Below, one piece after another: positions 43,611 to 52,792 of a stretch of 64,000 bases of DNA. Origin of the DNA: Streptomyces sp. Its GTDB lineage: Bacteria; Actinomycetota; Actinomycetes; Streptomycetales; Streptomycetaceae. The translations under genes and the position numbers were made by a program. Numbering within the stretch: position 1 is the first letter of the stretch; every line of letters starts with the position of its first letter. The notes beneath the pieces were generated by a model, which saw nothing but the letters and a program-made list of their open reading frames with translations, made no database searches and was not told the DNA's origin. The stretch is from NCBI RefSeq assembly GCF_019510245.1, contig NZ_JAEKKT010000120.1, forward strand, positions 62,001 through 126,000. Reading direction: 5' to 3'.

Positions 43611-43730
43611 GGCGCCTGCGGGGCCGCTCTGCCTGGGCCCTGCGGGGGGGCGCCTGCGGGGCCGCTCTGCCTGGGCCTTGTGGGGGGGCGCCTGCGGGGC
43701 CGCTCTGCCTGGGCCCTGCGGGGGGCGCTG
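43611..43730 (+). repeat. Tandem repeat of a 38-bp unit, three copies
   Basis: Unit GGCGCCTGCGGGGCCGCTCT followed by GCCTGGGCCCTGCGGGGG, starting at 43611, 43649 and 43687. 38 is not a multiple of three and there is no gene here. With the type 1 element it fills most of the 353-bp gap between rpiB and the glycosylase gene. Confidence 0.85.
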
Positions 43731-43813
43731 GCTGACGGGGCTCTTCGGGTCCCTTCGACGTTCACCTCTCCACTGACCGAGTCGGGTGGGTGGGTGGGAA
43801 AGGAATCACCTCA

Positions 43814-44617
43814 GTGCCAGAGGGGCACACGATCCACCGGCTCGCGCTGGACTACCGGCGGCTCGCCGGCCCCGTCCGGGTCAGCAGCCCGCAGGGCAAG
43901 TTCTCCGACGCGGCGAGCCTCCTGGACGGCGCCGAGCTCACCCGCACGGAAGCCCACGGCAAGCACCTCTTCCTCGGCTTCCGCGACAGCGACTGGGTCC
44001 ACATCCACCTCGGCCTCTTCGGCAAGGTCACCTTCGGCGACGCCCCCGCGCCCCCGGCCACCGACACCGTCCGCCTCCGCCTGGCGAACCCCACGGCCTA
44101 CGTCGACCTGCGCGGCCCCACCACCTGCGCCCTGATCGCCGACGCCGAGAAGGACGCCGTACACGCCCGCCTCGGCCCGGACCCGCTCCGCGACGACGCC
44201 GACCCGGACGCGGCGTACCACAGGATCTCCCGCAGCCGTACGACGATCGCCGCCCTGCTGATGGACCAGAAGGTCATCGCCGGGGTCGGGAACGTCTACC
44301 GGGCCGAGGTCCTGTTCCGGCACGGGATCGACCCGTACCGCCCGGGCAGGGACATCACCCCCGCGGAGTGGGACGGGATCTGGGCCGACCTCGTCGGGCT
44401 CATGCACGAGGGCGTCCGCAACAACCGCATCGACACCGTCCGGCCCGAGCACACCCCGGAGGCGATGGGCCGCCCGCCGCGCGTGGACGACCACGGCGGC
44501 GAGGTGTACGTCTACCGCCGGGCCACCCTGCCCTGCCACCTCTGCGGCACCAAGATCCGCACCGCCGGCCTGGCCGCCCGCAACCTCTTCTGGTGCCCCG
44601 CCTGCCAGCAGCGCTGA
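43814..44617 (+). CDS. Fpg/Nei-family DNA glycosylase-AP lyase
   Basis: 267-aa base-excision repair enzyme. The GTG at 43814 is chosen because it puts the catalytic Pro-Glu at residues 2-3 (VPEGHTIHR), as the mechanism needs. The conserved Lys is in HGKHLFL, the H2TH motif in MDQKVIAGVGNVYRAEVLF, and a C-terminal zinc finger is formed by CHLCGTK and CPACQQR. PEGHTIHR is typical of actinobacterial Nei-type endonuclease VIII rather than MutM. AAGGA lies ~10 bases upstream. Confidence 0.92.
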   Translation: MPEGHTIHRLALDYRRLAGPVRVSSPQGKFSDAASLLDGAELTRTEAHGKHLFLGFRDSDWVHIHLGLFGKVTFGDAPAPPATDTVRLRLANPTAYVDLRGPTTCALIADAEKDAVHARLGPDPLRDDADPDAAYHRISRSRTTIAALLMDQKVIAGVGNVYRAEVLFRHGIDPYRPGRDITPAEWDGIWADLVGLMHEGVRNNRIDTVRPEHTPEAMGRPPRVDDHGGEVYVYRRATLPCHLCGTKIRTAGLAARNLFWCPACQQR

Positions 44618-44624
44618 CCGCGCG

Positions 44625-45866
44625 CTAGAAGCCGTGCGGCAGCCACGGCGGCACCGGTGAGCCGAACGCGACCGACGCGTCCGCCAGCGCCCCCGGCCGC
44701 AGTTCGCCCACCCGACCGGCCCGCGCCAGCGACAGCAGGGACACGCCGCCGAGGTACGCCGCCCCCAGCTCCCGTACCGACAGCGTCAGCTCGGCCGCGT
44801 CCGTCGTACGCTCGCAGGAGGCCCCCTTGGTGTCCCCGGTCAGCCGCCAACGCCCCGCGTTCCAGGGGCAGAAGGCGTCGGCCACCTCCAGCACCACGTC
44901 CACCGGCGTCTGGTAGGTCCGCGCCGCGAGCGCCGCACCGACGTCGACGAGGCGCACGTACCCCATGTCCCGCACCCGCGTCAGACAGCGCCGGATGTCG
45001 GAGACCTGGTACTGCCAGGCGTCGTCGACCGGCCGCCCCCGTACCGTCAGCGTCGACATCAGGTCGATGCCGAACAGGAACCGCCACAACGCCGCGTCGC
45101 TCGCCGGGTCGAGCGCGCCCAGGTACTCCAGTGACACCGTGCCGTCGTGCCCGCTCGGCGACCAGCCCAGCTTCGTACGGAACCGGGCGTATCCGGTGAC
45201 CTCACCGTCCCGCTCGGCGACCACGCACTGCAGCGCCGACGCCCCGTTCCGCTCGCTCTCCGGGTCCAGCAGCCCCACCCGCTCCCAGCCGGGCTGCCGG
45301 GCCAGCATCCCGGGCCGCAGCGGCACCAGCTCCGCGTAGACCGCCTCGCACACGTCGAGCACCTCGGCCGGGTCGGCGTACCGCAGCCGTACGTCACCGG
45401 TGCCGGCCGGCACGTCCAGCGTCACCCGGCTCGTGTCGATCTCGGCCTGCAGCTGGAAGGTCGCGGCGCCGTACCCGAAGCGGCCGTAGATCGCCGGCTC
45501 GGAGGCGGTCAGCGCGGCCAGCGGCTCGCCCCACTCCCGGATGTCGTCCAGCTGGCGGCGCATCATCGACGTCAGCACCCCGCGCCGCCGGTGCGTCGCG
45601 GCGACGCTCACCATGGTGATCCCCGCGGTGGGCAGCACGGCGCCGCCCGGCACGGTCATCCGGAACCGGAACGCCCCCGCCGTCCCGACCAGTTCGGCCC
45701 CGTCCCAGACGGCCAGCGAGCGCTCGTACTCGGTGAGGGACCGGTCCAGGTCGCGCTCCTCGGCCGGAGCCGGACCGGCGCCGAAGGCCCGCACCAGGTG
45801 GTCCCACCACCCGTCGAACTCCTCGGGACGCAGCACCTTCAACTCGGTCGCACGGTCGGTCGCCAT
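44625..45866 (-). CDS. Eis-like GNAT N-acetyltransferase
   Basis: 413 aa with the three-part Eis layout: N-terminal GNAT domain (acetyl-CoA loop VSVAATHRRRGVLTSMM, ~87-103), a second diverged GNAT domain and an SCP2-like C-terminal domain ending in free carboxylate Phe (WLPHGF), which serves in catalysis in Eis. Such enzymes acetylate amines such as aminoglycosides or protein lysines; the natural substrate here is unknown. Converges on the glycosylase gene with a 7-bp gap. Confidence 0.88.
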   Translation of the reverse strand: MATDRATELKVLRPEEFDGWWDHLVRAFGAGPAPAEERDLDRSLTEYERSLAVWDGAELVGTAGAFRFRMTVPGGAVLPTAGITMVSVAATHRRRGVLTSMMRRQLDDIREWGEPLAALTASEPAIYGRFGYGAATFQLQAEIDTSRVTLDVPAGTGDVRLRYADPAEVLDVCEAVYAELVPLRPGMLARQPGWERVGLLDPESERNGASALQCVVAERDGEVTGYARFRTKLGWSPSGHDGTVSLEYLGALDPASDAALWRFLFGIDLMSTLTVRGRPVDDAWQYQVSDIRRCLTRVRDMGYVRLVDVGAALAARTYQTPVDVVLEVADAFCPWNAGRWRLTGDTKGASCERTTDAAELTLSVRELGAAYLGGVSLLSLARAGRVGELRPGALADASVAFGSPVPPWLPHGF

Positions 45867-45937
45867 ACGCCATGCCTACCAGCGCACCGCAGGACGGGCC
45901 AGCGAATTTCTCCCGGACGGCGACGCGGGGGCTTCCG

Positions 45938-45948
45938 GTGAAGTTCAC
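45938..45948. promoter_or_regulatory. Short palindrome upstream of the phosphatase gene
   Basis: GTGAAGTTCAC, followed by a second GTGAA at 45950. It lies about 95 bp before the phosphatase ATG in the divergent region. Speculative operator. Confidence 0.25.
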
Positions 45949-46040
45949 TGTGAAGTCGCACCCGAAGGTGAGCCTCGGACGGGGGACAAGTGGGACCTCC
46001 CGTGCCAAGCAGCTGGTCCGATGGATAGGGTCCCGAACTA

Positions 46041-47204
46041 ATGGCAGTAGACCGAGAGCGGCGCGCGAAGGCCGAGACGCTTACGGCCCGGTGGAAAGTG
46101 CAGTGGCACCGGGTCCGCGTCGGCGTGCGCAGAAGCGCCGTGGACTACTTCCGGGGCGACGGCTCCGACTGGATCGCCCTGATCGGGCTGCTCCTGACGG
46201 TCCCGGTGCTCGCGACCATGACCCTCGCCAACTCGGTCTGGTTCTCCCCGGCCGCACTGGTCCTGCCGATCATCGCGGGGGGCCTGCTGCTGCGCCCGGC
46301 GAGCCTGCTCGGCCTGTACGCGGCGGCGGCCACCGCCCTGATCGTGGAGTCGGTACGGCTCGGCCCCTACACCGAGGGCCCCTCCCGGGTCACCCCGGGC
46401 GTTGTCCTCACCGTCGCCGCCTGCGGTTTCTTCGGTCTCCTCACGGCCCAGTTCCGCAGCCGCGTCGGCGTGCCCTGGCGGCGCGGCGGCACCATGCTCT
46501 TCGACCTGCGCGAACGCATCCGGGTGCAGAGCAAGCTGCCGAAGCTGCCGCCGGGCTGGCACCGTGAGATGGCCCTGCGGCCGGCCGGCGGGCAGTCCTT
46601 CTCCGGCGACTTCGTGGTCGCGGCCCGCACGAACAACGGCCGCACGATGGAGGTCGTCCTCACGGACGTCTCCGGCAAGGGCATGGACGCGGCCTCCAGA
46701 GCCCTCCTGCTCTCCGGCGCCTTCGGCGGCCTGCTCGGCTCCCTCCCGCCGCACGCCTTCCTCCCCGCCGCCAACGGCTACCTGCTCCGCCAGGACTGGG
46801 ACGAGGGCTTCGCGACCTCCATACACCTGGTCCTGGACCTCGACTCCGGCGACTACGAGCTGTACTCCGCGGGCCACCCGCCCGGTCTCCAGCTCAGCGC
46901 CGGCAGCGGACGCTGGGAGGAGAAGGCCGCCGAGGGGCCGCTCCTCGGGGTCTACGACGGCGCCCAGTTCGACCCGGTCAAGGGCTCCCTGCGCCCCGGC
47001 GACGTCCTGATGATCTTCACGGACGGCCTGGTGGAGACGTCCGACCGCGACATCGTGGAAGGCATAGACCGCCTCACGGGCGAGGCCGACCGCTACGTCG
47101 CCGGCGGCTTCCACGGCGCCGCCTGGCACCTCATCGAGGCGGTGGCGAAGGACGTCAACGACGACAGGGCGCTGCTGCTGATCTGCCGCGAGGCGGTGCG
47201 ATGA
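46041..47204 (+). CDS. Membrane-bound SpoIIE-type PP2C serine phosphatase
   Basis: 387 aa. Three to four membrane spans occupy residues ~35-135 (WIALIGLLLTVPVLATMTLA, AALVLPIIAGGLLL, VVLTVAACGFFGLLT). The PP2C/SpoIIE domain follows, with metal-binding Asp residues in FSGDFVVA, LTDVSGKGMDA, IFTDGLVE and DDRALLLI. These enzymes dephosphorylate anti-anti-sigma factors; no such gene is adjacent. Its own transcription unit begins at ATG 46041. Confidence 0.88.
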   Translation: MAVDRERRAKAETLTARWKVQWHRVRVGVRRSAVDYFRGDGSDWIALIGLLLTVPVLATMTLANSVWFSPAALVLPIIAGGLLLRPASLLGLYAAAATALIVESVRLGPYTEGPSRVTPGVVLTVAACGFFGLLTAQFRSRVGVPWRRGGTMLFDLRERIRVQSKLPKLPPGWHREMALRPAGGQSFSGDFVVAARTNNGRTMEVVLTDVSGKGMDAASRALLLSGAFGGLLGSLPPHAFLPAANGYLLRQDWDEGFATSIHLVLDLDSGDYELYSAGHPPGLQLSAGSGRWEEKAAEGPLLGVYDGAQFDPVKGSLRPGDVLMIFTDGLVETSDRDIVEGIDRLTGEADRYVAGGFHGAAWHLIEAVAKDVNDDRALLLICREAVR

Positions 47205-47257
47205 ACGCGGACCGGGGTGCGACCGCGGACCGTCGGCGGGCGCGGGTGCGCGGGGGT

Positions 47258-47311
47258 TGCGCGCGCAGTTCCTCCCCCACCCTTCGGCCGGGGGTACCTC
47301 AAGCGCCCCTG
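47258..47311 (-). repeat. Dispersed palindromic element (type 1), copy D
   Basis: GCGCGCAGTTCCTCCCCCAC, CCTTCGGCCGGGGGTACCTC and AAGCGCCCCT. Lies between the phosphatase and HD-protein genes. Confidence 0.82.
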
Positions 47312-47436
47312 ACGGGACGCTTGACAGCTACAAGCTGCGGGCAGGCGTGCCGCAGGGCGGCACCGGTGGGCGCGGCGGCACTTTGCAAGCGCCGGTAAGC
47401 GTCCCCGACCACCCCGGCCACGAGATACTCGGGTCC

Positions 47437-47883
47437 GTGAACTCGCTCACCCTCCCCGAAGTGGAGAGACTCGCCCGAGACGCCCACGCGGAGCAGACCG
47501 ACAAGGCCGGCCGTCCCTACGCCGAGCACCTCGCCGCCGTCGCCGCCGGTGTCCGCGCCCGTGGCGGCGACCCGGAGCAGATCGCCGCCGCCTGGCTGCA
47601 CGACGCCGTCGAGGACCACGCCCTCACCGAGGAGTGGCTGGAGACGGCCGCCCTGAGCCCCCGTACGAAGGCCGTCGTGCTCGCCCTCACCAAACACCCC
47701 GGCGAGTCCCCGGAGTCGTACGCCCGCCGCATCCTCACCACCCCCGGCGCCCTCCTCGTCAAGGAAGCCGACCTCGCGCACAACGCCGACCCCGGCCGTC
47801 TCGCCGTACTGGACGAGGACACCCGGAAACGGCTGACCGAGAAGTACGCCCGGATGCGCGCCCTCCTCGGTCTCTCCGGGTAG
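47437..47883 (+). CDS. HD-domain phosphohydrolase (RelA/SpoT-hydrolase-like)
   Basis: 148 aa from GTG at 47437; the open frame extends upstream but through a dispersed repeat, so the inner start is chosen. Metal-binding H...HD...D residues are in YAEHLAAVA, AAAWLHDAVEDH and VKEADLAHN. The short, one-domain form resembles the small alarmone-hydrolase/MESH1-like HD proteins. It may cleave nucleotide phosphates; the substrate is uncertain. Confidence 0.8.
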   Translation: MNSLTLPEVERLARDAHAEQTDKAGRPYAEHLAAVAAGVRARGGDPEQIAAAWLHDAVEDHALTEEWLETAALSPRTKAVVLALTKHPGESPESYARRILTTPGALLVKEADLAHNADPGRLAVLDEDTRKRLTEKYARMRALLGLSG

Positions 47884-47889
47884 GCACTC

Positions 47890-49008
47890 TCACGCGTTGG
47901 CCATCTCCCGGCTCCGCGGCTCCCGCTCCCGGGCCGTTTCCGCCGGGTCCCGCCGGAACGCCCAGTCCATCCGCGGCTCCATGGAGAACCGGAACACCCG
48001 CCGCACGGGCCCGGTGCACAGCAGCGTCACGCACGCGCCCGCGAGCGCCGTGACGAGGATCTCGCCGAGCGGCCCGTGCAGCGACTTCGGGTCGAACCAG
48101 CCCGCGTGGACGCCGTACTTCACCACGAAGCCGTGCAGCAGGTAGCCGTAGAGCGTGCCCGCGCCCAGCGCGGTGAACCACGTCCGGCGGCCCGGTACCC
48201 AGGAGAAGAACCCGGCCGTCAGCAGCATCGAGCAGCCGAACATGGCGAGCACCATCACCGGCCCGCACCACCACGGCGCGCCCAGCTCCTGCGCGGAGTC
48301 ACGGTGGTAGAACCAGGCGGTGTTCATGCGCGGCACCGACCACCACGCGAACGCCAGCGCGAGGGCGAACACCGGCACGGCGGCGATCCGCACCGGCCAC
48401 CGGCGCACCAGCCGGAAGTGCTCGGGCCGCAGGCACAGGCCGAGCACGAAGTAGGGCAGGAACTGCAGCACCCGCTGGAGGTCGAGGTCGTCGCCGATGC
48501 TCGGGGACACGGACGCCAGCATCGCGATGCCGAAGGCGACCGGAAGGGGATGGCGGACCGCCTTCCACAGGGGGGTGGTCAGGCGCCAGACGAACAGCGC
48601 GCACAGGAACCAGGTCAGGTACCAGGGATCGAGCAGGCTGATGTCCTGGTCGGAGGCGCCGACGACGAAACGCTGGAAGAGCGAGTAGGCCGTCTCGAAC
48701 AGGACGTAGGGGATGACGACCCCGGTGACCAGCCGCTTCAGCCGGTCGGGGCGCATGTCGAAGTTCCGCGAGAAGTAGCCGGAGACGATGATGAACGCCG
48801 GCATGTGGAAGGCGTACACGACGCAGTACATCGCTTCCAGGACGCGGCTGTCGCCCTTCAGCGGCTCCCATGAGTGACCCATCGCGACGAGCACGATCGC
48901 CAGGTACTTGGCGTTGTCGAAGAACGCGTCGCGCGGTCTGCCCGCCGGCGGCGGGGCCGGGGGAGGTGGTGTTCGGTTCTGGCCGGGGGACGTGGCGGCG
49001 TCAAACAT
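47890..49008 (-). CDS. Membrane acyltransferase (Acyl_transf_3 family)
   Basis: 372-aa integral membrane protein from ATG at 49008 (AGGG eight bases upstream). About ten spans. Family features at the start: FFDNAKYLAIVLVAMGHSWE, with the catalytic-type His in MGH, then YAFHMPAFIIVSGYF. Such enzymes acylate cell-surface carbohydrates or are uncharacterised. Pro-rich N-terminal tail (PPPPAPPPAG). Convergent with the HD gene. Confidence 0.85.
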   Translation of the reverse strand: MFDAATSPGQNRTPPPPAPPPAGRPRDAFFDNAKYLAIVLVAMGHSWEPLKGDSRVLEAMYCVVYAFHMPAFIIVSGYFSRNFDMRPDRLKRLVTGVVIPYVLFETAYSLFQRFVVGASDQDISLLDPWYLTWFLCALFVWRLTTPLWKAVRHPLPVAFGIAMLASVSPSIGDDLDLQRVLQFLPYFVLGLCLRPEHFRLVRRWPVRIAAVPVFALALAFAWWSVPRMNTAWFYHRDSAQELGAPWWCGPVMVLAMFGCSMLLTAGFFSWVPGRRTWFTALGAGTLYGYLLHGFVVKYGVHAGWFDPKSLHGPLGEILVTALAGACVTLLCTGPVRRVFRFSMEPRMDWAFRRDPAETAREREPRSREMANA

Positions 49009-49468
49009 CTGAGGCACCCTAGCGTCGCCTGTGGGATTTCGTAAAACCGCCGATGCGGTTCCTGGTAATCGTCGACAACCGTATGCGGATCGCGCGGCGA
49101 TTTACCGGGGCGGATGCCTGCGCGTATGCAGTTCCATGCGCCACTTACACCCGTGATGTCCTCATTCATCCCGACTAATTGGCGCATATCGACCGCAGAT
49201 CGTCGCCCTTTGTCGTGCCTGTGTCGAGAATTCGAATTGGCTGCGCGTGAGTTGTGTGGACACGGAAACCAAGTCCGTCAATTGCCGTCTGCCCGTGGGC
49301 GGGTGGGATCTCGAATTGCAGTGCGGGCAGTTGTCGGTGTGCGGTGAGTTGTCGACGTTGTGTCACGAACCGCATAGTACGGCCGGGTTGGTGGCACGAT
49401 GGATCTGGCGGGGGTGCGGGGCCGTACCCCCGGGCCGGAGAGCGGACCGACCGAGGGTGTGATCAGTT
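49009..49468. other. 460-bp AT-richer intergenic region
   Basis: Between the divergent acyltransferase and small membrane-protein genes. 49020-49260 is clearly less GC-rich than the surroundings (for example GTAAAACC, CTCATTCATCCCGACTAATT). No ORF has both codon bias and a ribosome binding site, and no RNA family was recognised. It may hold a long 5' leader or a small RNA. Confidence 0.35.
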
Positions 49469-49663
49469 GTGGCCATTTCACTGTCTGTGGTGTTGCTGTT
49501 GGCGATCATCCTTGTGGTGATGATGAGAGGGGGGAACATCAAGGCAGGCCCCGCCATCGTCGCGGTCCTCTTCGGCTTCTTCCTCGCGTCGACCGGGATG
49601 GCCCCCTCCATCCAGCGCTTCCTCGACTCGCTGGCGCAGACCATAAACTCGATCAACTTCTGA
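49469..49663 (+). CDS. Conserved-type small membrane protein, 64 aa
   Basis: From GTG at 49469. Two hydrophobic segments: ISLSVVLLLAIILVVMMR and AGPAIVAVLFGFFLASTG, joined by a short basic turn, then an amphipathic tail (PSIQRFLDSLAQTINSI). No catalytic motif. Small two-span proteins of this design are frequent in Streptomyces and have no assigned role. Confidence 0.7.
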   Translation: MAISLSVVLLLAIILVVMMRGGNIKAGPAIVAVLFGFFLASTGMAPSIQRFLDSLAQTINSINF

Positions 49664-49830
49664 CCGCGGAGGCCGTCCGGCGGCATGCGCGGAAGATCAC
49701 GCGGCAGGTGGTGGGGGCCGCCGTCGCCATGGCCACGATGCCTTCGCCCCCCTGCGGATCCGGCTCCGGCAACGACTCAGGCCCGGGTCGCCGAGTGGAT
49801 CTACCCGGTGACCTGGGCCTGAGTGTTCGG

Positions 49831-49901
49831 AGCGGGCGACGGGAATCGAACCCGCGTAGTCAGTTTGGAAGACTGAAGCTCTACCATTGAGCTACGCCCG
49901 C
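49831..49901 (-). tRNA. tRNA-Gly (anticodon TCC)
   Basis: Folds as a full cloverleaf: acceptor GCGGGCG/CGCCCGC, D arm GCTC/GAGC, anticodon arm TCAGT-CTTCCAA-ACTGA, T arm GCGGG-TTCGAAT-CCCGT, discriminator T. 71 nt; CCA not encoded. Confidence 0.97.
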
Positions 49902-50087
49902 ACACCATGCGCCGCAGGTCGGGGACCGCGGCACAGGAGGCATCGTAGCGGGTCGTCCGGCGCGGAGGCCAACGCGATTGGTCTGCGGGGACGCGGCACG
50001 CACGCGACCGTGGCGCGAGGCGGACGCGGGTGAACAAAGCGACCGACGCGGGCGGCCCGGGCATGTACCCTACGTGTCGCACCGAAA

Positions 50088-50164
50088 CGGGGTGTGGCGC
50101 AGCTTGGTAGCGCGTCCGCTTTGGGAGCGGAAGGCCGTGGGTTCAAATCCCGCCACCCCGACCA
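50088..50164 (+). tRNA. tRNA-Pro (anticodon TGG)
   Basis: Acceptor CGGGGTG/CACCCCG, anticodon arm TCCGC-TTTGGGA-GCGGA, T arm GTGGG-TTCAAAT-CCCGC, discriminator A and encoded CCA (50162-50164). 77 nt including CCA. It lies upstream of tig. Confidence 0.97.
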
Positions 50165-50351
50165 CTACCTGACGGCGTCCGTCTTGATCGCCTTTTGGGG
50201 CGCTGAGCGGCTGCGGTTACTATGCAAGCTGCGCGCCCGTGTGTCCCGGACCGCCAGACGGCGGCCCACGAACTCCTCCGGGCGGCGCAACTCCGCCGGG
50301 CCCCTCTGGCACCGGCAGAACCCGAGAAGTCAGCCACAAGGAGACCGAACC

Positions 50352-51740
50352 GTGAAGAGCGCCGTGGAGACCCTGAACCCGACCCGGGTTCGGCTCACTG
50401 TCGAGGTGCCCTTCGAGGAGCTCAAGGACAGCCTCGACGCGGCGTACAAGAAGATCAACCAGCAGGTCACGGTGAAGGGCTTCCGCAAGGGCAAGATCCC
50501 GGCCCGCGTCATCGACCAGCGGTTCGGCCGCGGAGCGGTGCTGGAGGAGGCCGTCAACGACGCGCTTCCGAAGTTCTACACCGAAGCGGTCAACGAGGCC
50601 GAGCTGAACCCCCTGGGCCAGCCCGACGTCGACATCACCGAGCTGAAGGACGGCGAGACGCTGAACTTCACCGCCGAGGTCGACGTCCGCCCGGCCCTGG
50701 AGATTCCGGACTACTCCGGCATCGAGGTCGAGGTCGACGCCGTCGAGGTCAGCGACGAGGACGTCGAGAAGTCGGTCGAGCAGCTCCGCGAGCGCTTCGC
50801 CTCCACCTCCCCGGTGGAGCGCGCCGCCGAGGACGGCGACGTCGTCACCGTCGACCTGGAGGCCAAGGTCGACGGCGAGGTCCTGGAGGACGGCATCGCC
50901 AGCGGTGTCTCCTACACCATCGGCTCCGGCGAGCTGCTGGACGGCATCGACGACGCCGTGAAGGGCCTGGAGGCCGGTGGCGAGGCCACCTTCACCTCCG
51001 AGCTCAAGGGCGGCTCCGCGGCCGGCCGTGAGGCCGAGGTCACCGTCAAGGTCACCCAGGTCGCCGCCCGCGAACTGCCCGCGCTGGACGACGAGTTCGC
51101 CCAGCTCGCCTCCGAGTTCGACACCCTGGACGAGCTCAAGGACGACAGCCGCAAGCGCCTCGCCAACATGAAGACGTACGACCAGGCCACGCAGGCCCAG
51201 GAGCGCGTCCTGGAGAAGCTGCTCGAGCTCGTCGAGGTGCCGGTCCCCGAGAAGCTGCTCGAGGACGAGATCAACACCCGCAAGCACAACCTCGAGCACC
51301 ACCAGCTCGCCCAGATGGGTCTCGACCTCGACAAGTACCTGGAGATCCAGGGCAAGACCGCCGAGGAGTTCGAGACCGAGACCCGCGAGGCCGCGGTCAA
51401 GGGCATCAAGACCCAGTTCGTCCTCGACGAGCTGGTCAAGGTCGAGAAGCTGAACGTCAACCAGGAGGAGCTCACCGAGCACCTCATGCGGCGCGCGGCC
51501 TCGTCCGGTATGTCCCCCGACCAGTTCGCCCAGGCCGTCGTCGAGGGCGGCCAGGTCCCGCTCCTGGTCGGCGAGGTCGCCCGCGGCAAGGCCCTGGCCG
51601 TCGTGGTCGAGGCCGCCACGGTGAAGGACACCAACGGCGAGATCGTCGACCTGGACGACGAGGACGAGGACGAGACGGAGGCCCCTGAGGCCGCCGCCGA
51701 GGCCACGGACGCCGCGGACGAGGAGAAGTCCGAGGGCTGA
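50352..51740 (+). CDS. tig: Trigger factor (ribosome-associated chaperone, peptidyl-prolyl isomerase)
   Basis: 462 aa from GTG at 50352 with AAGGAGA upstream. The ribosome-binding tail signature [17 protein letters not shown] (~42-58), a central FKBP-type PPIase domain (~165-245; [20 protein letters not shown]) and a C-terminal helical chaperone domain are present. The very acidic Glu/Asp/Ala tail ([20 protein letters not shown]) is usual in Streptomyces. Located immediately before the clp genes, as in other actinobacteria. Confidence 0.97.
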   Translation: MKSAVETLNPTRVRLTVEVPFEELKDSLDAAYKKINQQVTVKGFRKGKIPARVIDQRFGRGAVLEEAVNDALPKFYTEAVNEAELNPLGQPDVDITELKDGETLNFTAEVDVRPALEIPDYSGIEVEVDAVEVSDEDVEKSVEQLRERFASTSPVERAAEDGDVVTVDLEAKVDGEVLEDGIASGVSYTIGSGELLDGIDDAVKGLEAGGEATFTSELKGGSAAGREAEVTVKVTQVAARELPALDDEFAQLASEFDTLDELKDDSRKRLANMKTYDQATQAQERVLEKLLELVEVPVPEKLLEDEINTRKHNLEHHQLAQMGLDLDKYLEIQGKTAEEFETETREAAVKGIKTQFVLDELVKVEKLNVNQEELTEHLMRRAASSGMSPDQFAQAVVEGGQVPLLVGEVARGKALAVVVEAATVKDTNGEIVDLDDEDEDETEAPEAAAEATDAADEEKSEG

Positions 51741-51758
51741 CCCCCACGGCGCCCACAA

Positions 51759-51804
51759 CGGCGTACAGGGGCTCCTGGGCACTGTCCCGGGGGCCCCTTC
51801 GCCG
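51759..51804 (+). terminator. Probable terminator of tig
   Basis: ACGGCG...AGGGGCTCC pairs imperfectly with GGGGGCCCCT...CGCCGT around a G+C-rich loop, 19 bp after the stop. Confidence 0.5.
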
Positions 51805-51824
51805 TATGCGCCACGCGGACCCGC

Positions 51825-51887
51825 CCAGGGGCGCCGGGGGTGACCCCGGCCGAAGGCTGGGGGAGGAACTGCGCGAGCGGCCACGAC
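51825..51887 (+). repeat. Dispersed palindromic element (type 1), copy E
   Basis: CAGGGGCGCCGGGGGTGACC, CCGGCCGAAGGCTGGGGGAG and GAACTGCGCGAGCGGCCACG. Lies in the tig-clpP1 gap. Confidence 0.85.
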
Positions 51888-51960
51888 GCACCCGCACGCA
51901 CCCACGCACGCACCCCCGCAACCACGGCGAGTAGCCACCGGCCCACCGCCGTAGCCACTA

Positions 51961-51974
51961 CGCCCCCGGCGAAC
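51961..51974. promoter_or_regulatory. ClgR box upstream of clpP1
   Basis: Read on the minus strand, GTTCGC-CGGGG-GCG matches the ClgR operator GTTCGC-N5-GCG defined for Streptomyces clp and lon promoters. It is 128 bp upstream of the clpP1 GTG, with possible -10 sequences (TTAGGGT, ~52013) downstream. Confidence 0.75.
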
Positions 51975-52101
51975 AGCGCTCTTACCGGGATTCCCCGAAG
52001 GGACCATCGCGTTAGGGTCCATGAGTACGAGGGCAGCCAAGCCCCCGGCTACGGAAACGTGAGACGGCCCGGCGCCGTCGTACAGACGAGCAGGTGGATA
52101 C

Positions 52102-52719
52102 GTGACGAATCTGATGCCCTCCGCCGCCGGCGAGCCTTCCATCGGTGGTGGCCTCGGTGACCAGGTGTACAACCGGCTGCTCGGTGAGCGGATCATCTTC
52201 CTCGGCCAGCAGGTGGACGACGACATCGCGAACAAGATCACCGCGCAGCTGCTGCTGCTCGCGGCCGATCCCGCCAAGGACATCTACCTCTACATCAACA
52301 GCCCCGGCGGCTCGGTGACCGCCGGCATGGCGATCTACGACACCATGCAGTACATCCCGAACGACGTGGTGACCATCGCGATGGGCATGGCGGCCTCGAT
52401 GGGCCAGTTCCTGCTCACCGGCGGCGCCGCCGGCAAGCGCTTCGCGCTGCCGCACGCCGACATCATGATGCACCAGGGCTCCGCAGGCCTCGGCGGTACC
52501 GTCTCGGACATCAAGATCCAGGCCGAGTACCTGCTGCGCACCAAGAGGCGGATGTCCGAGCTGACCGCGCAGCACTCCGGCCAGACCGTCGAGGCGATCG
52601 TCCGCGACGGCGACCGCGACCGCTGGTTCACCCCGGAAGAGGCCAAGGAGTACGGTCTCATCGACGAGATCATCACGCATGCCTCCGGTGTTCCGGGAGG
52701 CGGCGGCACCGGCGCCTGA
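52102..52719 (+). CDS. clpP1: ATP-dependent Clp protease proteolytic subunit 1
   Basis: 205-aa serine peptidase subunit of the ClpP1P2 tetradecamer. Catalytic Ser in GMAASMGQ, His in [11 protein letters not shown] and Asp in [15 protein letters not shown] start. A short N-terminal propeptide-like tail ([15 protein letters not shown]) precedes the core. ClgR box upstream. Followed after 73 bp by clpP2, with which it forms an operon. Confidence 0.96.
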   Translation: MTNLMPSAAGEPSIGGGLGDQVYNRLLGERIIFLGQQVDDDIANKITAQLLLLAADPAKDIYLYINSPGGSVTAGMAIYDTMQYIPNDVVTIAMGMAASMGQFLLTGGAAGKRFALPHADIMMHQGSAGLGGTVSDIKIQAEYLLRTKRRMSELTAQHSGQTVEAIVRDGDRDRWFTPEEAKEYGLIDEIITHASGVPGGGGTGA

Positions 52720-52792
52720 CACCGGGCCCGGCCACGCCACGCTCCGCCGAGACTCCAGCCCCCCGAACGCCACCAGGACGGTGAACACCCTC

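Noticed and set aside
50220-52283. 687-codon minus-strand frame over tig and clpP1
   Set aside because: It is the shadow of two well-supported essential genes, and its composition is low-complexity.
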